From Jannaschia marina (lineage in GTDB: Bacteria > Pseudomonadota > Alphaproteobacteria > Rhodobacterales > Rhodobacteraceae), in assembly GCF_013404595.1 (NCBI RefSeq), contig NZ_JABVAX010000012.1:1-64000 (forward strand): DNA of 64,000 nucleotides, read 5' to 3'. This document shows positions 35,633 through 44,973 of the stretch, piece after piece. Under the pieces are notes generated by a model. That model did no database searches. It saw nothing but the letters and a program-made list of their open reading frames with translations, and was not told the DNA's origin. The position numbers and the translations under genes are program-made. Within the stretch, counting starts at the first letter, position 1. Each line of letters begins with the position of its first letter.

Positions 35633-36379
35633 TCAGGAGAAGACGAGGCCCCCGTTCACGTCGATGCAGGCCCCGTTGACGAAGCTCGACCGATCGGATG
35701 CCAGATAGGCCACCAGATCGCCGATCTCCGCAGGCCGCCCCTCGCGCTTCAGGGGCGTGGCGTTGGCGACGTTGGTGCGCACGGCGTCCTTGGTGAAGAT
35801 GTTGTGGAAGTCGGTGTCGATCATGCCCGGGTTGATCGCGTTGACGCGGATGTCGGGGCCCAGCTCCTTGGCGAGCCCGCGCGTCATCGTCATCACCGCG
35901 CCTTTCGACGTCGCATAGGCGACGGATCCGGGGCCGCCGCCGTCGCGCCCGGCCTGGCTTGCCACGTTGATGATCGCGCCACCCGCGCGCAGATGGGGCA
36001 GGGCGGTCTTTACCGCGTGCCAGGTGCTCGTGAGGTTGAGGTCCATCACCGTCGTCCAATGGTCGAGGTCCATCTCGGCCATGGTCTTGCGCGCGACGAG
36101 ACCGCCGGTGTTGTTGACGAGGATGTCGAGCCCGCCGAAGGCCTCGACGGTGCGCGCGACGAGGGCCGCCACGTCGCCGGCGTCGGTCATGTCGCCCTGC
36201 ATGGCGAGCGCGCGGCCGCCCGCCGCCTCGATCTCGGCGACGGCGCTTTCGGCCCCTTCGCCGCTCGAATGGTAGTTGATGGCCACCGCGGCCCCCGCTT
36301 CGGCCAACGCCATCACGCAAGCCCGCCCGATGTCGCGCCCGCCTCCCGTGACGATCGCCACCTTGTTTTGAAGTGTCAT
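35633..36379 (-). CDS. SDR oxidoreductase, probable uronate (DEH) reductase of the alginate locus
   Basis: 248 residues from the ATG at 36379 (GAGGGA upstream). The NAD(P) motif is VTGGGRDIGRACVMAL; the active site has NVASQAGRDGGG (Ser) and YATSKGAVMT (Tyr-x3-Lys). In Agrobacterium an SDR beside the exolyase reduces the unsaturated sugar product (DEH) to KDG, and this gene holds the same place, 28 bases downstream of the lyase. The specific substrate is inferred from context; generic SDR activity is certain. Confidence 0.75.
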   Translation of the reverse strand: MTLQNKVAIVTGGGRDIGRACVMALAEAGAAVAINYHSSGEGAESAVAEIEAAGGRALAMQGDMTDAGDVAALVARTVEAFGGLDILVNNTGGLVARKTMAEMDLDHWTTVMDLNLTSTWHAVKTALPHLRAGGAIINVASQAGRDGGGPGSVAYATSKGAVMTMTRGLAKELGPDIRVNAINPGMIDTDFHNIFTKDAVRTNVANATPLKREGRPAEIGDLVAYLASDRSSFVNGACIDVNGGLVFS

Positions 36380-36407
36380 GTCGAAATCCCTCGTTGCGGT
36401 GTCTGTG

Positions 36408-38750
36408 TCACTGGTCGCGGCCTCCGGGGCCGGCATCGAATGTCTTTGGCACGACGATCTTGAAGCTGCGTTCCTCGGCATCGGTGAAATAGAGGTCGCA
36501 GTCGTAGCCCTGATCGTCGAGGAAGCTGAAGACGCGGCGCGGCGCGTCGAGCGGGTAGGGCACCAGAAGCGTCGCGATGCGGTGGCGCGTGGCCTTCGGG
36601 AAGCGCGCGTGCAGGCAGGTCGAGACAGGCAGGCCCTCGTAGTCCTGCGGGTCGACGCCGGGGAAGCCCGTCTCCTGCGTCAGGTCGGGCGTGCCGGCCT
36701 CGGACCAGAGGAACTTGCCGTAGAAGCCTGCGCGTTCGCCCGTGTAGCGGAAGGTCGATTGCCCGAGCTGCATCGGCGCGTTCGCGTGGAGGAGCCAGTC
36801 GATCTCGACCGGCGCGGCGGCGTCGACCTGATCGACGATCACGAAGTAGCTGCGGTTCACGAAATAGATGTCGCGCAGGACCCGCTCGACGCCCGGGTTC
36901 AGCGCGGCATAGGCGGCGGTGGCATCGCCCTGGATATAGATGTGATCGGCTTCCTCGCGCGCGCTGACGATGCGGCCGGTCGCCGCCATGGCGCGGGCCT
37001 TGTCGCGGTCGGCGTATTGTCCCTTGCCGTCGATCAGGATCGCGTTCTTCGATCGGGTCTGTCGCCGCCAGGCCTGATGCATGGAGGAGTTGAAGGCGAC
37101 GTAGTGCCCCGACTGGATCGCCAGGTCTTCGCCGAAGGCGGCGAGGCAGAAGGCGTTCTGGTCACCGTGGCTGTGGCTGACCGAGCCGAAGGGGGAGGAC
37201 TTCATGACGAACTGGATATGCTCATCGGGGTCCGCCTGCGCCGTCTGCAGGGCGACCCAGCCGATCCCCCGGAACCAGCGCATCCCGTCCTCGGGCGGTG
37301 TGGCCTCTACGACGGGGAAGTCGGTGCGATAGGTCAGCTCGTCGAAATTGAAGTCCCACCAGCCCCAATTGTAGAAGGCCATTTCCGTGCCCGGGTCGTT
37401 GCGCCGGATCTCGTCGTAGTACCACTGGTAGGCCCCATTGCCGGTCACGCCTGCGAACTGGCGCAGGTTGTAGCCGATCTTGAGGCAGGGCAGGTCGCCC
37501 ATGGTGCTGTCGTCGCCGAAGGTGGCGCGGCGGGTGTCGGGGGCCTTGGTAAAGAGCGGGAAATCTCCCGTCTTCTGGAGGAAGGGGCGCTGGTAGAGGT
37601 CGATGCCGGCGAAACCGCGCAAGAGGTTCGCGGCCTCGATCAGATAGGCCATGCCCGTCATCCAATAGTGCGGCCCCTCGGCCCAGCCGCCGTCGGCATC
37701 GCCCCAGGGCGAATAGACGGTCATCAGGAACTCGACCGAGTAGTCGAGCCAGTCGCGCGCCTCCTCCGCGTCGTCGAGCAGGGCGATGGAGGCGGGCACC
37801 AGCACCGCCGAGACGGCCCGGACGGCGTGACTGTCGAAGGGAAAGACCTGAATGTTGGCGTTGCGGATCACGTGGTCCGCCGTCTCGCGCGTGCGGGCGA
37901 GGAGAGCCGTGCGCACCGTCGCGCGCTCTTCCTCGGTCAGGACGTCATAGAGCCAGTCGTAGCCCCAGGCCAGCGCGACGTTCACGCGGAAGGCCCATTC
38001 GTCGGTATAGGCGCGGGACGTCGTGCCGGCGGGATTCCAGCCGGCGGCGGCAAGGAGCCAGTCCTTCGCACGCTCGGTCAGCGCGGCGTCACCCGTGACC
38101 GCGCCGCCGATGGCGAGGTGGCGGATCGCGTAGATCAGCTCCTGACAGTCGATGTAGGTCTGCCGCCAGATCGGAGCGGTCCGCTTGTGGCCGGGATAGC
38201 CCGCGGGCTCCGCCATGATGTCGCGGTCCATCCATGGCAGGACGGACTTCTCGAAGAAGGTGGACCAGGTGCAATGCTCGGGCTCGGTTGCGACGGCCTG
38301 GCGGAAATCGGCAAGGCGCGCGGGCGAGAGCCAGAGCCGGGGGTGCGCCATGTCGGCCTGCGCGTAGCGGGTGGCGCGGGGGGCGAGCGGCGTCTCGGGC
38401 AGGTCTTCGGCCAGCGTGAAGCTGCGGGTGGAGGACCAGTCGCTCGCCACCTGATCGCCGGACCAGACGGCATAGGCCCAGTGCCATGTCCCGTGAGCCA
38501 GCGGGGCATCGGGCGTGAAGAAGTTCAGCGGCAGGTCCGTGAAGGTCTGCGTGGCCTTCGCCGGGAAGGCCGGATCCTGCGACAGGCGGATCACGTAGCG
38601 GGCCTCGTCCTCGATCACCGGCAGCCAGGTGAAGCGCGGCGGGTTCTCGACCGGCGCGTCGCCCTCGGCGGGCGCGTACTGGATGTTGAGCCGGCCCGCG
38701 CGGGGCTCGTCGAGCGTGATGCGGGCGGGGGCCGTGGCCGCAGAGGTCAT
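36408..38750 (-). CDS. PL15-type exolytic polysaccharide lyase (alginate-oligomer lyase-like)
   Basis: 780 residues, close to the 776-residue PL15 exolyase Atu3025. An N-terminal beta domain (about 1-110) precedes a helical toroid (WLSPARLADFRQAVA, WAFRVNVALAWGYDWLYDVL, GWAEGPHYWMTGMAYLI) and a C-terminal beta-sheet half (GSVSHSHGDQNAFCLAAFGE, DYEGLPVSTCLH). No signal peptide is present, so it acts on imported oligomers. Catalytic His/Tyr are expected in the toroid, likely in SHSHGD or GPHYW. Other PL15 members act on heparan, so alginate is the best but not the only option. Confidence 0.78.
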   Translation of the reverse strand: MTSAATAPARITLDEPRAGRLNIQYAPAEGDAPVENPPRFTWLPVIEDEARYVIRLSQDPAFPAKATQTFTDLPLNFFTPDAPLAHGTWHWAYAVWSGDQVASDWSSTRSFTLAEDLPETPLAPRATRYAQADMAHPRLWLSPARLADFRQAVATEPEHCTWSTFFEKSVLPWMDRDIMAEPAGYPGHKRTAPIWRQTYIDCQELIYAIRHLAIGGAVTGDAALTERAKDWLLAAAGWNPAGTTSRAYTDEWAFRVNVALAWGYDWLYDVLTEEERATVRTALLARTRETADHVIRNANIQVFPFDSHAVRAVSAVLVPASIALLDDAEEARDWLDYSVEFLMTVYSPWGDADGGWAEGPHYWMTGMAYLIEAANLLRGFAGIDLYQRPFLQKTGDFPLFTKAPDTRRATFGDDSTMGDLPCLKIGYNLRQFAGVTGNGAYQWYYDEIRRNDPGTEMAFYNWGWWDFNFDELTYRTDFPVVEATPPEDGMRWFRGIGWVALQTAQADPDEHIQFVMKSSPFGSVSHSHGDQNAFCLAAFGEDLAIQSGHYVAFNSSMHQAWRRQTRSKNAILIDGKGQYADRDKARAMAATGRIVSAREEADHIYIQGDATAAYAALNPGVERVLRDIYFVNRSYFVIVDQVDAAAPVEIDWLLHANAPMQLGQSTFRYTGERAGFYGKFLWSEAGTPDLTQETGFPGVDPQDYEGLPVSTCLHARFPKATRHRIATLLVPYPLDAPRRVFSFLDDQGYDCDLYFTDAEERSFKIVVPKTFDAGPGGRDQ

Positions 38751-38816
38751 GTCAGGTCTTTCCCGGATGATCGCGAAGGAGTCGGGGCGCGGGTCGGCCG
38801 CGCCCCGGCGGTCTGG

Positions 38817-40382
38817 TCAGCCGCCGTACTGGCGATCGTAGGCGGAGTTCATCACCTCGATCACCTCGGCGTAGCCCATCTCGTCGAGCGTCTCGATGTA
38901 GCCGTCCCAGTCGGCGTTCACGTCGCCGTTGCCCAGGATCCAGCCCTGCTGCCGTTCGAGCATGTAGTCGCGGATCGCGGGCCAGTAGCGGTCGTAGACG
39001 CGCTGCTCCTCGGCATTGAAGGAGACGCCGAGGAACTGGTCGATCAGGTAATCGCCCGCGTCGTAGAGCGCGATGCCCTCGAGCGCGACCTCGTTCGTCC
39101 ACTGCTCCTCGTAGGCGTAGTCCTGGAAGTAGCCGCGGGCATGGAGCTGTGCGCCGATCTCGTAGAGCTGGTTGTTGACCGGCTTGCCGTTGGTCAGGAA
39201 CTCCTCGGTGAACTGCGGCTCGCCGTCGACCATCGTGTATTGCTGCCCCTCGACGCCGAAGTTGGCGAGGCGCCGGCCTTCGGGCGAGAACCAGAAGTCG
39301 AAGTACTTGATCGTCTCGACGGGGTGCTCGTTGGTGTGGCCGATCGCCCAGCCGTCGGGCTTGATCGGGATGCGGCGATGCTCCTCCATGCGCACGCCCG
39401 AGACCGAGGCCGGCGGGGCCATGGCCTTGAAGGCGAAACCGTCGACCTTGTCGGCGAGCGAGGCGTTGTAGCCGGAGGTGGAGGCGAACCAGTCATGGGT
39501 CATCCCGCCCAGGTTCTCCGACAGAAGGTACTCGCGCGAGGACGAACCGCGCGTGAAGATCTCGGCGTCGACAAGCCCCATCTCGTACCAGCGGGCGAGG
39601 TTGGCGATGCCCTCGCGGTAGCCTTCCTGCGCGTAGGGGTGCAGCACCTCGCCGTCGTCGACGTAGAAGTCGTGATAGGTGTCGGACCCCGAGGACCGGC
39701 CGTCCCAGAGGGTGACGAGCCGGATGAGCTCGGGCCACTGCCGGGCGAAATAAGGCACCTCGTCCTGCATTCCATTGCCGTTCGGGTCCTGGTCGCGGAA
39801 GGCGATGAGCACCTCTTCGAGCTCCTCCACGTTCTGCGGCACGTCGAGGTCGAGCGCCTCCAGCCAGTCGTAGCGGATGAAATAGGCGCGTCCGTATTTG
39901 CCGTCGGGCAGGTAGGGGATGTAATACATCTCGCCGTCGGCGGCCGAGATGGCGGCGCGGATCTCGGGCCGCTCCTCGAAGAAGGCGCGCATGTGGGGCG
40001 CGTGCTCCTCGATGAGGGCGTTGAGGCCGATGAACGCCCCCTCCGGTCCGTACTGGTTGACGAAGGCCTTGATGTTGCTCGACCCCACGATGTCGGGGAT
40101 CTCGCCGGTGGCGAGCATCAGGTTCAGCGCCTCGGCCTTGCCCGTGTTCTCGTCGGTCCGTGTGTTCGCGCCCACCGTGGCGTCGACGAGGTGGATCCCC
40201 GTCATCTCGCGCGCGACGACCTCGACGGGCCAGTCCTCCTGGTAACGCGGATAGCGCGCGTGGTTCATCTGGATGGTCAGCTCCAGCGGCTCCTCCACGA
40301 TCCGCTGGCTTTCCTCGGCACTGGCCGGTCCGGCCAGGCTCGTGCCCGCAAGAAGCGCGGCCGCAAGTGTCAGTCTTCGCAT
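38817..40382 (-). CDS. ABC substrate-binding protein, AlgQ/LipO-like
   Basis: 521 residues from the ATG at 40382. A signal peptide (MRRLTLAAALLAGTSLAG) precedes a large family-1 binding protein. The feature DQDPNGNGMQDEVPY matches the calcium site of Sphingomonas AlgQ1/AlgQ2 (DPNGNGxxDE). Sphingomonas AlgQ proteins bind alginate oligosaccharides and feed AlgM1M2-S. Gene order here (ATPase, two permeases, this protein, then the lyase) is the same logic. Binding of alginate itself is inferred. Confidence 0.82.
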   Translation of the reverse strand: MRRLTLAAALLAGTSLAGPASAEESQRIVEEPLELTIQMNHARYPRYQEDWPVEVVAREMTGIHLVDATVGANTRTDENTGKAEALNLMLATGEIPDIVGSSNIKAFVNQYGPEGAFIGLNALIEEHAPHMRAFFEERPEIRAAISAADGEMYYIPYLPDGKYGRAYFIRYDWLEALDLDVPQNVEELEEVLIAFRDQDPNGNGMQDEVPYFARQWPELIRLVTLWDGRSSGSDTYHDFYVDDGEVLHPYAQEGYREGIANLARWYEMGLVDAEIFTRGSSSREYLLSENLGGMTHDWFASTSGYNASLADKVDGFAFKAMAPPASVSGVRMEEHRRIPIKPDGWAIGHTNEHPVETIKYFDFWFSPEGRRLANFGVEGQQYTMVDGEPQFTEEFLTNGKPVNNQLYEIGAQLHARGYFQDYAYEEQWTNEVALEGIALYDAGDYLIDQFLGVSFNAEEQRVYDRYWPAIRDYMLERQQGWILGNGDVNADWDGYIETLDEMGYAEVIEVMNSAYDRQYGG

Positions 40383-40417
40383 GTTGTCCTCCCGTTTTCT
40401 GCGAATGCTGTCGTCGG

Positions 40418-41299
40418 TCACTCCTTCACCCCGCCGAGAAGGATGCCCTTCTCGAAGTAGCGCTGGATGAAGGGATAGATGATGAGGACGGGGATGATGG
40501 AGCAGACGATGATCGCCGCCGTCACCGTCTCCACGCTATAGGGCGCGGTGACGAGCGTGGCCCCGAATTCGTTGTCGTCGGACAGGTTGACGATGGTGTG
40601 GCGCAGGTAGACCTGCAACGGGATCTTCTCCTCGTCCTGCAGGAGGACCATGGCCCAGAAGAACCCGTTCCAGCGCGACACGATGCAAAAGAGCGCGACC
40701 GTCGCGATGGCGGGCTTGGAGAGCGGCACATAGACCTTCCAGAGCACCTGGAAGTCGTTCGCCCCGTCCATGCGCGCGGCTTCCTCGAAGCTTTGCGGGA
40801 TGGACTCGAAGAAGTTGCGCAGAAGGATCAGGTTGAAGCCGTTGACGGCGAAACCGATGATGATGCCGAAGTAGCTGTCGAGCAGCCCCAGGTCCCGCAT
40901 GTTGAGGAAGAACGGGATCATGCCGGCGTTGAACCACATGGTGAAGGCCACCATCAGGTTCCAGAACCGCCGCCCGTAGAGCTGCGGCCGCGAGAGCGCG
41001 TAGGCCCCGGGGATGATGAAGGCGAGCGAAGTGATCGTGCCGCCGATCGTGTAGATGAAGGTATTGCCGTAGCTGACCCAGAACATGCGCTGGGACAGGA
41101 CGTGCTCGTAGGCGGCGACGGTGGCGTCGATCGGTGCCAGGATGACGTTGCCCGCCCGCGCCTCGAAGCCCGAGCTGAAGGAGACGGCTCCGATGTAGAT
41201 GAACGGATAGAGAGTCGAGAGCGCGAAGATCGTCACCAGGAAGACGTTGATCCAGACGAAGACCCGGTCGCCGCGCGAATAGAGGTTCATGTTGGCCAT
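40418..41299 (-). CDS. ABC permease, LplC/AlgM2-type
   Basis: 293 residues from the ATG at 41299 (GAGGGGG upstream). Six transmembrane helices are visible, and the EAA loop reads EEAARMDGANDFQVLWKVYVPLSKP, typical for CUT1 permeases. It pairs with the permease at 41310 to form the channel. It begins 10 bases after the previous stop. Confidence 0.88.
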   Translation of the reverse strand: MANMNLYSRGDRVFVWINVFLVTIFALSTLYPFIYIGAVSFSSGFEARAGNVILAPIDATVAAYEHVLSQRMFWVSYGNTFIYTIGGTITSLAFIIPGAYALSRPQLYGRRFWNLMVAFTMWFNAGMIPFFLNMRDLGLLDSYFGIIIGFAVNGFNLILLRNFFESIPQSFEEAARMDGANDFQVLWKVYVPLSKPAIATVALFCIVSRWNGFFWAMVLLQDEEKIPLQVYLRHTIVNLSDDNEFGATLVTAPYSVETVTAAIIVCSIIPVLIIYPFIQRYFEKGILLGGVKE

Positions 41300-41309
41300 T
41301 TCCGCCCCC

Positions 41310-42311
41310 TCACCACAGCGACGTGCGCGAGTAGCGCCGCGAGATGGCATTGGCCGAGATCACCAGGACGAAGGCGACGACCGCGTTGAAGAGCCCGGCG
41401 GCGGCCGCGAAGTCGTATTGCCCGTTCTGGAGGCCCTGCCGGTAGATGTAGGTGTTGATGATGTCCGCCGTCTCGTAGGTGGCGGGCTGATAGAGCAGGA
41501 TCACCATCTCGAAGCCGACTTCGAGGATGTTGCCGATCCGGATGATGAGCATGATGATGATCGTGGGCAGGATCGACGGCAGCGTGATCTTCCACATCAT
41601 CTGCCAGCGGCTCGCCCCGTCGACGACCGCGCTCTCGTAGAGCGTGGGCGAGACGCCCGCGATCGCGGCGAGGTAGACGATGGAGCTGAATCCCGCCTCC
41701 TGCCAGATGCCGGTGCCGACGAAAATCGGGCGGAACCACTCGGGTTTCGTCAGGAAGTAGATCGGATCGAAGCCGAACCATCCGAGGATCGTGTTCACGA
41801 TGCCCGCCGAGGGCGAGAAGGCGGTGATGACGATGCCCGCGATGATCACCGCCGAGATGAAATGCGGCAGGTAGACGATGGTCTGAAGTGTCTTCTTGAA
41901 GGTGCGCTGCAGGATCTCGTTGAACGACAGCGCCAGCAGGATCGGGATGGGGAAGCCGATCAGCAGGGAATAGAAGCTGATGAGGACGGTGTTGCGGATC
42001 GCGCGGAGGAACTGGTCGGAGGAGAAGAGCGTCTCGAAATGCTCGAAGCCGATCCAGGGGCTGCCGGCGATGCCACGAAAGACGCTGTAGTCCTTGAAGG
42101 CGATCTGCAGTCCGTACATCGGCTTGTAGAGAAACAGCAGAAGCCAGATGAGGGTCGGCGCGAGCAGGACGTAGATCTGCCACTCGCGGCGCAGGTGGTC
42201 GCCGACGCGCCGGGCGCGGTCGCGCCAGCTCGGGCGGCGCACTTCGGCCAGTTGCCCGGCCAGCGCCTCGGGGGCGGGACCGACGGTCTCGCCGGTGCTG
42301 CCCGAACTCAT
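41310..42311 (-). CDS. ABC permease, LplB/AlgM1-type
   Basis: 333 residues. After a hydrophilic N-terminus, YVLLAPTLIWLLLFLYKPMYGLQIAF begins the membrane part, and the EAA loop is TLYESAVVDGASRWQMMWKITLPSI. The C-terminal part (YETADIINTYIYRQGLQNGQY) is characteristic of the LplB/AlgM1 permeases. Its start overlaps the ATPase stop by 4 bases (ATGA). Confidence 0.88.
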   Translation of the reverse strand: MSSGSTGETVGPAPEALAGQLAEVRRPSWRDRARRVGDHLRREWQIYVLLAPTLIWLLLFLYKPMYGLQIAFKDYSVFRGIAGSPWIGFEHFETLFSSDQFLRAIRNTVLISFYSLLIGFPIPILLALSFNEILQRTFKKTLQTIVYLPHFISAVIIAGIVITAFSPSAGIVNTILGWFGFDPIYFLTKPEWFRPIFVGTGIWQEAGFSSIVYLAAIAGVSPTLYESAVVDGASRWQMMWKITLPSILPTIIIMLIIRIGNILEVGFEMVILLYQPATYETADIINTYIYRQGLQNGQYDFAAAAGLFNAVVAFVLVISANAISRRYSRTSLW

Positions 42312-43420
42312 GCCGCCACCCCCTGGGCCGCCTGCCCCTGCAGCGCGCGCCCGGTTTCGGCGTCGAAGACGCGGACGAGATCGGGGGCCACGGTGAACCC
42401 GTCCGCCCCCTCGAGGTGCGCAAGGCTGCCGCGCGTGTCGGCCTTCATCACGAAGGGCGCGCCTTCGAGCGTCGCGTGGAGCAGGGCCTCGGAGCCGAGC
42501 GTTTCGACGAGGTCGAGGTCCACCGCGATGCGGTTCGGCGCGTCCGGGCCGGCGAGGGTCACGTACTCGGGCCGGATGCCGACGACGATCCGCCGCCCGT
42601 CGGCCCCGAGAAGCCCCGCAAGCGGCGGCAGCGGCAGGCGCTGGCCGCCGATCGCCGCCACCGGGCCGTCGGCGGTCGTGGCGACTTCGGCCTCCACCAT
42701 GTTCATCGGCGGCGAGCCGAGGAATGACGCGACGAAGGTGTTGGCCGGGTTCTGGAACAGCTCCATCGGCGTCCCGATCTGTTCGATCCGGCCGTCGTTC
42801 ATCACGACGATCCGGTCGGCGAGCGTCATCGCCTCGACCTGATCGTGGGTCACGTAGATCGACGTCGCGCCGAGGCGCTTGTGCAACCGCTTGATCTCGG
42901 CGCGCATGGCCGTGCGCAGCTTGGCGTCGAGGTTCGAGAGCGGCTCGTCGAAGAGGAAGACCTTCGGCTGGCGCACGATGGCGCGGCCCATCGCGACGCG
43001 CTGCCGCTGACCGCCCGAGAGATCGGCCGGCCGCCGGTCGAGATACTCGGTCAAACCCAGGATGCCCGCGACTTTCTCGACCGTGCGCGCGATCTCGGCT
43101 TTCGATTCGCGGCGGATGCGGAGGCCGAAGGCGATGTTGTCGGCCACGTTGAGATGCGGGTAGAGCGCGTAGTTCTGGAAGACCATCGCCACGTCGCGGT
43201 CCTTCGGGGCGACGCGGTTCACGGTGCGGTCGTCGATGGCCAGCGTGCCGTCGGTGATCTCCTCGAGGCCCGCGATCATGCGGAGTGTCGTCGACTTGCC
43301 GCAGCCCGAGGGGCCGACGAGGACGACGAATTCGCCGGGCGCGACCTCGAGGTCGATCCCATGCACGACCTGAAGCGCCCCATAGGCCTTCACCACGCGA
43401 TCAAGCGTAACCCCCGACAT
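42308..43420 (-). CDS. ABC transporter ATPase, UgpC/MalK type
   Basis: 370 residues, GGGAGGA upstream of the ATG at 43420. Walker A GPSGCGKSTT, signature LSGGQRQRVAMGRA, Walker B VFLFDEPLSNLDAKLR, and the switch VTHDQVEAMTLAD. The C-terminal TOBE/regulatory part has RPEYVTLAGPDAPNRI. It is the energising subunit, first gene of the sugar-import operon, and probably serves the two permeases below it. Confidence 0.93.
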   Translation of the reverse strand: MSGVTLDRVVKAYGALQVVHGIDLEVAPGEFVVLVGPSGCGKSTTLRMIAGLEEITDGTLAIDDRTVNRVAPKDRDVAMVFQNYALYPHLNVADNIAFGLRIRRESKAEIARTVEKVAGILGLTEYLDRRPADLSGGQRQRVAMGRAIVRQPKVFLFDEPLSNLDAKLRTAMRAEIKRLHKRLGATSIYVTHDQVEAMTLADRIVVMNDGRIEQIGTPMELFQNPANTFVASFLGSPPMNMVEAEVATTADGPVAAIGGQRLPLPPLAGLLGADGRRIVVGIRPEYVTLAGPDAPNRIAVDLDLVETLGSEALLHATLEGAPFVMKADTRGSLAHLEGADGFTVAPDLVRVFDAETGRALQGQAAQGVAA

Positions 43421-43478
43421 CGACGTCCTCCCAAACGGGGCCGCGACTGGTCCGAGCGGCCTCTTGAAATGAAGACTA

Positions 43479-43490
43479 GTATCCTAGTAT
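43479..43490. promoter_or_regulatory. Putative GntR operator upstream of the ABC operon
   Basis: The 12-mer GTATCCTAGTAT is found here, inside ACTAG-TATC-CTAGT, an inverted repeat at 43475-43488. The identical 12-mer is found at 44937-44948 upstream of the GntR gene. Both lie in the promoter regions of the locus, which supports a common regulator site. Confidence 0.6.
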
Positions 43491-43557
43491 TGATTTTGGC
43501 AACCGCTAATTTTCGATCGGGTTGCCCAACGATGCAGCGTCCCGCCCTGATTGCCCC

Positions 43558-44859
43558 GTGACGGAGGCCGCCGCGCCGCCCGAGATGTCGACGCCCGATC
43601 AGCTCCGGGTTCAGGGGCATCTGATCCGGTCGACCTTCATGGGGTCGCTGTCGAAGGACATGGTCGTCGGGCCCTATCTGACGGCCTTCGCCGTGCAGGT
43701 ACTGCTGCTCTCGAACGGCAAGATCAGCCTCTTCCTTGCCGTGCTGCCGCTCGTCGTCCTGCTGCGCTATCCGTTTCTCGACCGCATCCGCGGTCTGCCA
43801 CGGCAGCGCGTCACGCTCGCCTCCCGCGCGGTGCAACTTGCCTGCCTGCTACTGCTGCTCGTGCTGCCGCAGGAGGCGTTGGGCCTGCCCGGGCTGATCG
43901 CGATCGCCGTCCTCTTCACCTTCGGCAACGAGTTCCTGCAAAACGCGGTCTGGACGAACTTCGTCGCCGAGGTTGCCGCACGGGGCGACCGTGGGCGATT
44001 TCTCGGTCGGCTGCGAACGGGCAAGCAGGCCTTCGCGCTGCTCTTTGCGCTCTTCGGCTTCTTCCTCGTGGGCGAGACGCTCGACCGGGCGGAGCACCGC
44101 ATCCTTCTTCTCGTCGTCATCGCGCTGCTGCTCAACTCGGTGTTCTGGCTCCTGCGCGTACCGGCCACCGCACCGCCGGTGCAGATGCGCGGGTTTTCGG
44201 GGCGGGGGCAGTTCTGGTCGACGGTCCGGCACAGCCCCCTGATGCGCAGACCGCTCGCCATCGCCGTGCTGAGTGGCGTGCTGACCTGGCCGATCCTGAA
44301 CGTCTACCTGTTGGGGGTGCTGAACCTTCCGGCGAACCTGCTGATGCTGATGACCGTCGCCTGGATGCTCGGCCCGATCTTCAGCGTCTTCCTCTGGGGG
44401 CGGCAGGCCGACGCGCTCGGCGAGCGGCGTATCTTCCGCGTCTATTTTCTCGGTGCCCTCGCGGCGCTGCCGCTCCTGCTGCTCGTCCCCGACTTCGCGG
44501 CCGTCGCCTCCGGGAGCGCGGCCTGGTGGGGCGGGGTCGCCGCGGTCCTCGGGATGCAGTTCGTGACGGGTATCCTGCTTGCCGGGCACCTGATGGCGAC
44601 GACCATGTACCAGGCCCGCTACGTGACCGAGGGCGCGGGCTTCCACGCGCTCAACATCCTCACGCTGCTGACGCAGCTTGCCGGGGCGGGGATCGTTGCG
44701 CTCGGCGGTGTCATCCTGACGGCGACGACGGGAGACGGGGCGGGGGCCGTGCCGCTCGGGCCGATCTGGGTCGACGGGTTCAAGGCGGCTTCGATCGGGT
44801 TGCAGGCGCTGGCCTGTCTTCTCGCGCTCCGGGTCGTTCGGGGCATTCCCGATGGGTGA
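43558..44859 (+). CDS. MFS-type transporter of the locus
   Basis: About 433 residues from a GTG at 43558; a TTG at 43522 and an ATG at 43585 are alternatives and none has a clear ribosome-binding site. At least ten hydrophobic segments are visible (LLFALFGFFLVGET, ILLLVVIALLLNSVFWLL, LAALPLLLLVPDF). It diverges from the ABC operon and sits between it and the regulator. It could export or import a sugar or acid of the same pathway; specificity is unknown. Confidence 0.7.
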   Translation: MTEAAAPPEMSTPDQLRVQGHLIRSTFMGSLSKDMVVGPYLTAFAVQVLLLSNGKISLFLAVLPLVVLLRYPFLDRIRGLPRQRVTLASRAVQLACLLLLLVLPQEALGLPGLIAIAVLFTFGNEFLQNAVWTNFVAEVAARGDRGRFLGRLRTGKQAFALLFALFGFFLVGETLDRAEHRILLLVVIALLLNSVFWLLRVPATAPPVQMRGFSGRGQFWSTVRHSPLMRRPLAIAVLSGVLTWPILNVYLLGVLNLPANLLMLMTVAWMLGPIFSVFLWGRQADALGERRIFRVYFLGALAALPLLLLVPDFAAVASGSAAWWGGVAAVLGMQFVTGILLAGHLMATTMYQARYVTEGAGFHALNILTLLTQLAGAGIVALGGVILTATTGDGAGAVPLGPIWVDGFKAASIGLQALACLLALRVVRGIPDG

Positions 44860-44936
44860 CATGCGGACAGAGCGACCGCCCGGCCTTTACACGGTCTCGG
44901 GTGACGCTACGAAAAGGGGTAGCGGGACCAGTATTG

Positions 44937-44948
44937 GTATCCTAGTAT
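44937..44948. promoter_or_regulatory. Putative GntR operator upstream of the regulator
   Basis: The same 12-mer GTATCCTAGTAT lies here, preceded by TTG (TTGGTATCC...), which resembles the half site TTGGTAT of FCD-type regulators for uronates. It lies 26 bases before the preferred start (44974) of the GntR gene, so autoregulation is plausible. Confidence 0.6.
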
Positions 44949-44973
44949 GCTATTGAGTGATAGGGGACGGCAT

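Noticed and set aside
36378-40460. A very long plus-strand open frame opposite the lyase and binding-protein genes
   Set aside because: Same composition effect; the minus-strand proteins have clear family motifs throughout.
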